Positions 56,715 to 64,000 of a stretch of 64,000 nt of DNA are shown here, piece after piece. Source of the stretch: Amaranthus tricolor. Its lineage: Eukaryota > Streptophyta > Magnoliopsida > Caryophyllales > Amaranthaceae. Position 1 is the first letter of the stretch, and the number at the start of each line of letters is the position of its first letter. The notes under the pieces are model-generated. The model had not been told where the DNA came from. It worked only from the letters and a program-made list of their open reading frames with translations, and ran no database searches. The position numbers and the translations under genes were made by a program. The stretch lies in NCBI RefSeq assembly GCF_026212465.1, contig NC_080048.1:28598979-28662978 (forward strand), given 5' to 3'.

Positions 56715-58860
56715 AAAAACGATTATTTATAAATTATAGCCATAGAATTCAATATTTACAAGTTATAGTCATCATAAATTGCAAAACGCAATAATTGTAA
56801 CCGTATCATTGAACTTCAGTCCCAATGTTTGAAATGACTTGGTATAAACTAATTTTTATACATTTGACTGATCTTATTTACCAACACAATTAACCAAGTT
56901 AATTCATCCTTTTCCATCATTGTCTCATTTCCATTATTTCTCCAACGTTTAATATTCAAAGATTGATAATCTTCCATCCGATCAATCTCTGTTCTCATTT
57001 TTTTCCCTCACAAATCAAAACCCTAATTTTTTTCTTAATTAAAAACTACTTTAAATTAATAATCTTTATCAATTAAGAGCAATGTCCTTTAATATTCAAA
57101 AAAATCATAATCTTGGAGAAACCGAATCAATAATGAAAATCGTAAGTTAAATTTCACACCTCCACAAAGTTTAATTAAAAGTCTAAATTTGCCAATTGTC
57201 CATTTTTTTAATGTATACTTTACTTAACAGTGCCCTAAGGCACCCGTTAATAAAGCATTTAATGAAGCTTTTTGTGTTACTACTTCTATGAAAACCAAGT
57301 ATATATATATAACAATAAATAAGATGCTTGCGCATCTTCATGATAACTTATCTATGCATGTGCTAAAAATCTTCACAAATTCTTACGAGAGAGATCATCT
57401 CTAATTGGGCCACACATTATATATTTTTAAAATATTATAAGTAGGCATTAGTCATTAAGAATGATATAAGTAGATATTTAAAATATTGAAAATAGGCATT
57501 AAAGATACGATAAGTAAATATTAAGGATAATGTAAGTAAACATTAAGAATACGGTGGTAAGTAGGCATTAATCTTTAATGGGTTACGCTTGAAATACGTC
57601 TCTAAGAAAAAGGTCTCTCAAGAGACTAGTTGAAAAATCCTATATGAGACGTATCTATCACGAGATGCGTTCTATATATAGGTTAAATAACACAAATAAT
57701 ACAAATTTTCAACATATATGCTTTTTGTTTTGAGTTCATTTCACCGAAAAACACTCTCACACAAGAGTAGTTCGTAGCTTATATATGTGACATATATGGT
57801 AAACTAGTCCATTTGCTTTCGTATTCTATATAATTACACTAGCGTGTATAAGCTATATAAAAAAAAATACTAAGTATTAATAAGTTAAAATAAGTTGTAC
57901 TTCAAGGTATTTAAATTTGATTCAAATCTTTGAAGTTATGAAGGCCACCAAATTTACTCTAAGAAATATTTAGTTAAAATAAGTTGGTGTAGAATGTGCG
58001 ACATCTTCTCTTAGGGATATTTTTCTTATTTGAATTTATGTTACATTTATTTGTAAATTTTAATATGATGGCAGAATAACCGATTAATAATGTTCATAGA
58101 CATTTTAAACTAAAAATGATAGTTTAAGCTGAAAAAATCAATTTAAAAGAGTTGGTTAAAACGAAAATAATGTTGATGTTGTTAATCAAGTATTAGATTT
58201 GTTAGTGTTGATGCCAAAATGAAATCTAAAAGAAAAGTGAAACAGATCACGTATCCAATAATAATTGGTGTTTGTTAACACAAAGTTCCAAGTAGTATAA
58301 GTTATAGTGGGGTATATTGAACAACTTCTTGGTTCACATCTTCAGGCTAGCAGCAATCCACCACCATCTGCATTAATTACATGTCCTGTCTAAGTTATAT
58401 CATCTATCAAATTATTAATATGCATGAATACCATGCATAAAGGGTAATCTATGTCGTCCACAATGGAAAATTCTTTGATTGATACACTTACTTGGAGAAT
58501 AGTTTAATCAACAATGAATGACTTGAAGTGTAACTACCACTTTTTTTTTTTTAGGAATGACTCGTGGAAATTAATTAATGGATTAACATAAGAGAAAGCT
58601 ATGGAAGTGTATCTATCTTACTTTGTTTTTCTTATGTATTTTAATAAATTATGCGCTTGATTGAAGAATTGAGTTTGATTCACTTTTTGGCCTTAGATTC
58701 AATTTGTTGATGTTTTGATGAGTTTTAAGCGTTAATTTGAGCAAAATGATACTTTATGAGGGAGAGAAAAGGCCTTAAAATTAAGTTATTTTGTGGCACA
58801 TATGTTTAGAGATACACGATCTCACAAAATACATGCTCGAGGGAATGTTGTGGAGTCGAC
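56715..58860. other. Intergenic, no gene
   Basis: AT-rich. 57430-57570 is a degenerate minisatellite built on AAGTAGGCATTAAGAATA-like units. Otherwise nothing recognised. Confidence 0.5.
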
Positions 58861-59040
58861 CACTACAATTAGAAAAGCGTTGGACAACAAAGTATTTTTG
58901 TCGCTAAAGGCTTTTGGCAAAAAAAATGACAACAAACGCTTTGTCACTAAATTTTTTGTCAATAAAAAATTATGTTGCTAAAATTGTCGCTACCATGGCA
59001 ACAAACCTCAGATGTCCTCACCTACTTTGTCGCTAGTTTA
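58861..59040. mobile_element. CACTA-type transposon end
   Basis: Starts CACTACAATTAGAAAA and is followed by direct and inverted TTGTCGCTAAA / GACAACAAA subterminal motifs, as in En/Spm elements. The opposite terminus was not found, so this is an isolated end. Confidence 0.6.
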
Positions 59041-59689
<649 letters not shown>

Positions 59690-59975
59690 TAGAAATACAA
59701 GTTTAAATTACTATACAATAAAATAAAGACTTTATTCACCCAAACATATTGTCAATTACATATATGTTCTAAAATTCCAAATTATTAGTAGTTTGGACGT
59801 GCAATTAACATAAAAGTTAAACACAAAAAAATTATTGATCAAGAAAACAAGAATTACATCTTCAAAAATAACTTGCACATCACCATAGCCGTAAGGCGGA
59901 GTGACTTGAGAATTTTGAGACTATATAAAATACATCCATTGATCTTCTGCAACTTACATCAACACTAGCCAAGGG

Positions 59976-60089
59976 TTATCCAGAAACATCCAAGGACGTT
60001 GGCATCATTGGCCTCGCCAATCCTACTGATGGATCATAACCATTTCTTCCAATATTCATGTATCTAATTCTGCTCACTATTGCGATTTC
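59976..60089 (-). CDS. Possible last exon of an unidentified gene
   Basis: On the minus strand an acceptor (TTTTGACAG) at 60090 precedes 37 codons, EIAIVSRIRYMNIGRNGYDP then SVGLARPMMPTSLDVSG, and a TAA at 59976-59978. Codon content is higher in GC than the surroundings. Upstream exons are not visible before element E (60537) and may lie beyond the right edge. Identity unknown; a relic is equally possible. Confidence 0.35.
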   Translation of the reverse strand, partial: EIAIVSRIRYMNIGRNGYDPSVGLARPMMPTSLDVSG

Positions 60090-60536
60090 CTGTCAAAATT
60101 TCACACACAAATAAATAATTCAACTTACGCTAAAGAAATATTCTATTTCATCTGTTTTAAAATATTTGCAATTGATAGAGTGATATTGACATGTGTAAAA
60201 AGATGTGACTATCAGTTGCAAATATAATGAAACGAATGAAGTTTGTTAGTTTGTGACAAGAGTTGAGTCATTCTTGCATAAACTACTAATCTACTTAACG
60301 GTTCTGAACAACAATCACAGATATGAAAGACCTGAGTAAAAACTTAGAAATCCAATCAGTAGACAATAAAAATAATTAACTCTTTCACCAGAAAAGTAAA
60401 AACATTTAACTAGGTCAAAGTGAGACTTGCAGACATGGGTTTTATTATGAGAAATGCTAAAATATTAATTGAATCTTTGACATCTAAATTACATCCATAG
60501 CAACTTTGCAATCAGGAAGAAAATCTAACTGTAATA
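60090..60536. other. Left flank of element E
   Basis: AT-rich, possibly intron of the preceding putative exon. Ends in TAATA (60532-60536), the target duplication of E. Confidence 0.5.
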
Positions 60537-60951
60537 TGCAAGAAACCAGCCCCAAACAGATATCTGTTTCACTTATGCTAGAAGGCCCAAGAAGTTACTA
60601 GAAGATGGTTGAAGCTACTAATTGTTTGCTAACCCGGGAGAAGATTTCAGTTTTGGGGGATGAGGGTAATATAGTAAATCTAGAAGAAAAGTTGTTATGA
60701 GTTTGTTAGCCTAGCTGCCTTGTTAAGAGTATACTTAAGAAAGTTTGTTATGAATCTGACTATATAATAGAGGTTGGGGTATAAGGGAAAAGCCAGGCAA
60801 TATATTATACACTTAGTATCACCGAGAAAGCACCTTCCTCTCGAAAGAAGGCCCTTGTATTGCTAATCCACTGTGTAATATTAGTAATACACTTCCCTTG
60901 AGTTGATTTTCTAGTTCATCCCTTTTCTGTAACTCCCTAATCTTTAGCAAA

Positions 60952-61551
60952 TTGGTATCAGAGCAAGGGTTATGCTTCCGTTGTGATGAGAAATGGTCGG
61001 TTAACCATCGTTGTCAGCGCCGTGGGTTAAGCGTCCTACTCACGAAAGAGGAGGAGGAGGAGGCGACGGAGGATGGCGAGATTGCTGTGACGGAGGTAAG
61101 TACGGACGAACCTTATACAACCCATCCAAACCCAAAACCCAACTCGACCCCAGAAGTCTCCCTGAGCTCCGTAATGGGACTAACTAGCCCTAAAACGATG
61201 CGCCTGGCCGGTATAATGAATGAGCACGACGTAGTAGTGATGATTGACTCAGAGGCAACCCATAATTTCATATCCAAGCTCGCAGCTCAGCAGCTTGGTC
61301 TTAATACAACAGAAACCAAGAATTTTGGGGTGACATTAGGTACCGGTGATACAGTACAAGGGGAAGGGGTATGTAAAGGCGTCGTATTAGACCTCAAAGG
61401 GGTCACGATCGTCGAAGATTTTCTGATTCTCCCTTTGCGAAGCTCGGATGTAATCCTGGGTATTCAATGGCTTGAGAAATTGGGCACTATTTCAACCAAC
61501 TGGAAAACACAGACATTGAAGTTTCAGTTGGAGGAACAACGATCACTTTAA
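60952..61551 (+). pseudogene. Element E gag zinc knuckle and protease
   Basis: The frame has no ATG at its start: it opens inside the PBS. CFRCDEKWSVNHRC is the chromovirus zinc knuckle, then an acidic linker and an aspartic protease domain with VVMIDSEATHNFIS, where the catalytic DSGA has become DSEA, and DVILGIQWLEKLG. Stop at 61549-61551. Gly-to-Glu at the active site should abolish cleavage. Confidence 0.8.
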
Positions 61552-61594
61552 AGGGTGATCCGTATCTGGGTCGAACGGAATATCTCTCAAAGCC

Positions 61595-63268
61595 ATGGTC
61601 AAAACTCTGCAAAAGGAGGGGCAAGGGTATCTACGCAAAGAAAATTTCGGGTGGACTGACGCCGCCACCTCAGCCTCTAACACCTTAAAAAAGGCCATGG
61701 TAAATGCCCCTATCTTAGCAGCACCTAATTTTTCTCTTCCCTTTGTGATGGAAACAGATGCTTCCGGGCATGGGTTAGGGGCTGTCTTACTACAATCCGG
61801 GCATCCCATTGCATACTACAGCAAGATTCTGGGCATCCGAAATCGAGGTAAACCTATAGACGAAAAAGAACTCATGGCTATAGTCTTTGCAGTGGAGAAA
61901 TGGAGGCACTATTTGCTGGGTCGTCACTTCATTGTACACACTGATCAGTGGAGCCTTAAATTCCTCTTGGAACAAAGAGAGGTGGGACAAGCATACCAAA
62001 GATGGGTTAGTAAGCTGATGGGCTACACTTTTGTAATTCACTACAAACCGGGCCCTACGAACAAAGTGGCCGATACTCTATCACATCAACACAGCCCCGA
62101 GGTTACATGTAGCGCTCTAGTAGCTTCGTGTGGGTTGCGATGGGATTATGTGCAGGCTTTCATAGCGGAGGACGCCACGTTGCAACGACTAATAACTCAA
62201 TTTCAAAAGGGAGAAGGAACACCAAAATGGTTTTCTCTGAAAAATGGGGTTTTAAAGTACAAAGGGATGATAGTGATACCAAAACAATGTGAGCTCACCT
62301 CTACATTACTCAAAGAATATCATGACTCCTTGGTAGGAGGGCACGTTGGTGACTTCAAGACCTACCAGCGCTTGGCCGAGGAATGGTTCTGGTTCGGGAT
62401 GAGGAAGGACGTGGCCAACTATGTACAGCACTGCCATGTCTGTCAGCAAAACAAGCTATCCACCTTGTCTCCTTTAGGACTCCTCCAACCATTACCAGTT
62501 CCTGAGAGGGTTTGGGAGGACATCTCTATGGATTTCATTGAGAAATTACTCAAGTCCTTAGGGTGGGATACTATACTCGTGGTGGTAGATAGACTGACCA
62601 AGTATGGACACTTCATTCCACTTAAGCATCCTTTTACTGCTCAAAACGTGGCCCAAAAATTCATATCCGAGGTCGTAAGGTTACATGGAGTACCCGGCTC
62701 CATTGTCTCAGATCGGGACAAGGTGTTCCTGAGCATCTTTTGGTCGGAGCTATTCAAATTACAAGGCACTCAACTTCTGCGTAGTACGGCTTACCACCCT
62801 CAGACAGATGGCCAAACTGAGGTTGTCAACAAAGGCGTAGAATCATATTTGAGATGCTTTGTGAATGGTAAACCACACACATGGGCTCACTGGTTACCCT
62901 GGGCTGAATATTGGTATAATACTTCCTTCCATACCGCCACTAATTACACCCCCTTCAAAGCCGTATATGGCAGGGATCCCCCTCATTTGATTCTATTCTC
63001 CGCTGGCCACACAACTGTGTCATCAGTAGAAACGCAATTGCAAGAACGTGATGCCATTTTGGATGACTTGAAGTTTCATCTGGTACAAGCCCAAGTGTAT
63101 ATGCAGCAATATGAGAATAAGAAGCGACGGGAGGGTTTTCTTCAGGTAGGCGATATAGTTTACTTGAAGCTACAACCGTATCGACAACAATCCTTAGTGA
63201 AGCGTGTTAATGAGAAACTTTCACCTAGACTCTATGGACCGTATCCGGTGCTAGAAAGGATTGGATAG
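61595..63268 (+). pseudogene. Element E RNase H-integrase polyprotein fragment
   Basis: ATG at 61595 is internal. After a few residues linking protease to RT (VKTLQKEGQGYL) the sequence jumps to the RT thumb (FGWTDAATSASNTLKKA), so the RT catalytic core is deleted at about 61636. RNase H: ETDASGHGLGAVLLQ, DEKELMAIVFAVEKWRHYLL, HTDQWSLK. Integrase: HDSLVGGH...CHVCQQNK zinc finger; catalytic Asp in MDFIEKL, Asp in VSDRDKVF, Glu in GQTEVVNK. A GPYPVLERIG motif ends at a TAG (63266-63268), after which the frame continues in the chromodomain ORF. Confidence 0.85.
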
Positions 63269-63601
63269 GTTGCCTACAAATTGCAACTTCCCCCAGGGTC
63301 CAAAATTCATCCCGTCTTTCATATCTCTCAGCTCAAGAAGGCCTTAGGAGCAGGGCATCAACCGACCAATCTCCCTGCCCAACTGTCTGTTGACTTGGTG
63401 TTAGAGGTGGAACCTTGGGCTGTGCTTGGGGTGCGCAATTCTCAAGCCAATATGGAGGTCCTGATTCACTGGAAGGGCTTGCAAGATTTTGAAGCTACTT
63501 GGGAGTCCTTTGAGGAAGTCCACCTCAGATATCCTAACTTCCACCTTGAAGACAAGGTGAATCTTTGGGTGGGGGTATTGCAAGAAACCAGCCCAAAATA
63601 G
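63269..63601 (+). pseudogene. Element E integrase tail and chromodomain
   Basis: Same frame as the preceding ORF beyond one TAG. IHPVFHISQLKKALG, then a chromodomain: VEPWAVLGVRNSQANMEVLI, HWKGLQDFEATWESFEEV and FHLEDKVNL. Such domains steer chromoviruses to marked chromatin. The stop before it is the only break seen here. Confidence 0.82.
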
Positions 63602-64000
63602 ATATCCGTTTCACTTATGCTAGAAGGCCCAAGAAGAAGCTACTAGAAGATGGTTGAAGGTACTAATTGTTTGCTAACCCGGGAGAAGATTTCAGTTTTG
63701 GGGGATGAGGGTAATATAGTAAATCTAGAAGAAATGTTGTTATGAGTTTGTTAGCTGCCTTGTTAAGAGTATACTTAAGAAAGTTTGTTATGAATCTGAC
63801 TATATAATAGAAGTTGGGGTAGAAGGGAAAAGCCAGGCAATATATTATACACTTAGTATCACCGGGAGAGCACCTTCCTCTCGAAAGAAGGCCCTTGTAT
63901 TGCTAATCCACTGTGTAATATTAGTAATACACTTCCCTTGAGTTGATTTTCTAGTTCATCCCTTTTCTGTAACTCCCTAATCTCTAGCATAATACTAAGT

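Larger units (their letters stand above)
60537..63989 (+). mobile_element. Element E: internally deleted chromovirus (Ty3)
   Basis: LTRs 60537-60949 (413 bp) and 63579-63989 (411 bp), both TGCAAGAAACC...TAGCA, with TSD TAATA at 60532-60536 and 63990-63994. PBS TGGTATCAGAGC at 60953-60964, polypurine GGGTGGGGGTA before 63579. Gag is missing up to the zinc knuckle, which follows the PBS almost directly, and most of RT is missing. Protease, RNase H, integrase and a C-terminal chromodomain remain. By eye about ten substitutions and a few indels separate the LTRs (roughly 2-3%). Confidence 0.9.

Overview
The window is nuclear DNA from a flowering plant, probably a eudicot. It has spliced genes with GT-AG introns, AT-rich intergenic DNA and layered plant retrotransposons. 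It also carries a gene of the X-intrinsic-protein (XIP) aquaporin class, which is known from many eudicots but not from grasses or Brassicaceae. No species can be named from the sequence alone. I see no rRNA, convincing tRNA or CRISPR.

Layout. 1-4172: relics (a hAT-like repeat, an LTR-like stretch, a decayed gene split by a foldback MITE). 4173-18537: a retrotransposon complex. A small gag-only Copia element (A, TSD TTAAC) was hit by a second Copia element of Sirevirus type (B, TSD AGGAA). The block LTR_B + right half of A + 3' flank now occurs twice (5207-8951 and 14794-18537), nearly identical, with a 5'-truncated B body between the copies. 18531-33630: decayed transposon-derived and host genes (CACTA-like end, a gene fragment with a site II promoter, a FAR1-related pseudogene, a TOC34 pseudogene, MULE fragments, a MAIN-like plant-mobile-domain pseudogene, palindromic repeats). 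34132-44158: an intact five-exon EF-hand gene with an 8.2-kb first intron. 45533-47631 on the minus strand: an intact three-exon XIP aquaporin gene. 48250-56714: a three-deep nest, MITE <- Ale-type Copia C (TSD TATAA) <- non-autonomous LTR element D (TSD AAAAT) that carries an unrecognised ORF with an internal repeat. 56714-60536: mostly empty, with a CACTA end, a long (TA)n and a possible last exon of a gene. 60537-63989: a deleted chromovirus E with matched LTRs and TSD TAATA.

Only two genes look functional as host genes: the EF-hand protein (calcium-related, presumably soluble) and the XIP channel (membrane). They converge, with 1.37 kb between stop codons and a small hAT element with a clear 8-bp target duplication between them. 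Most other coding capacity belongs to transposons, and much of it is broken. Three of the LTR elements (A, D, E) lack reverse transcriptase yet have recognisable paired LTRs and target duplications, so they were either mobilised in trans or deleted after insertion.

Strongest leads: the 3.74-kb duplication with its junction inside B, the gag-only element A, the ORF in D, and the XIP gene with an NPT first pore motif.
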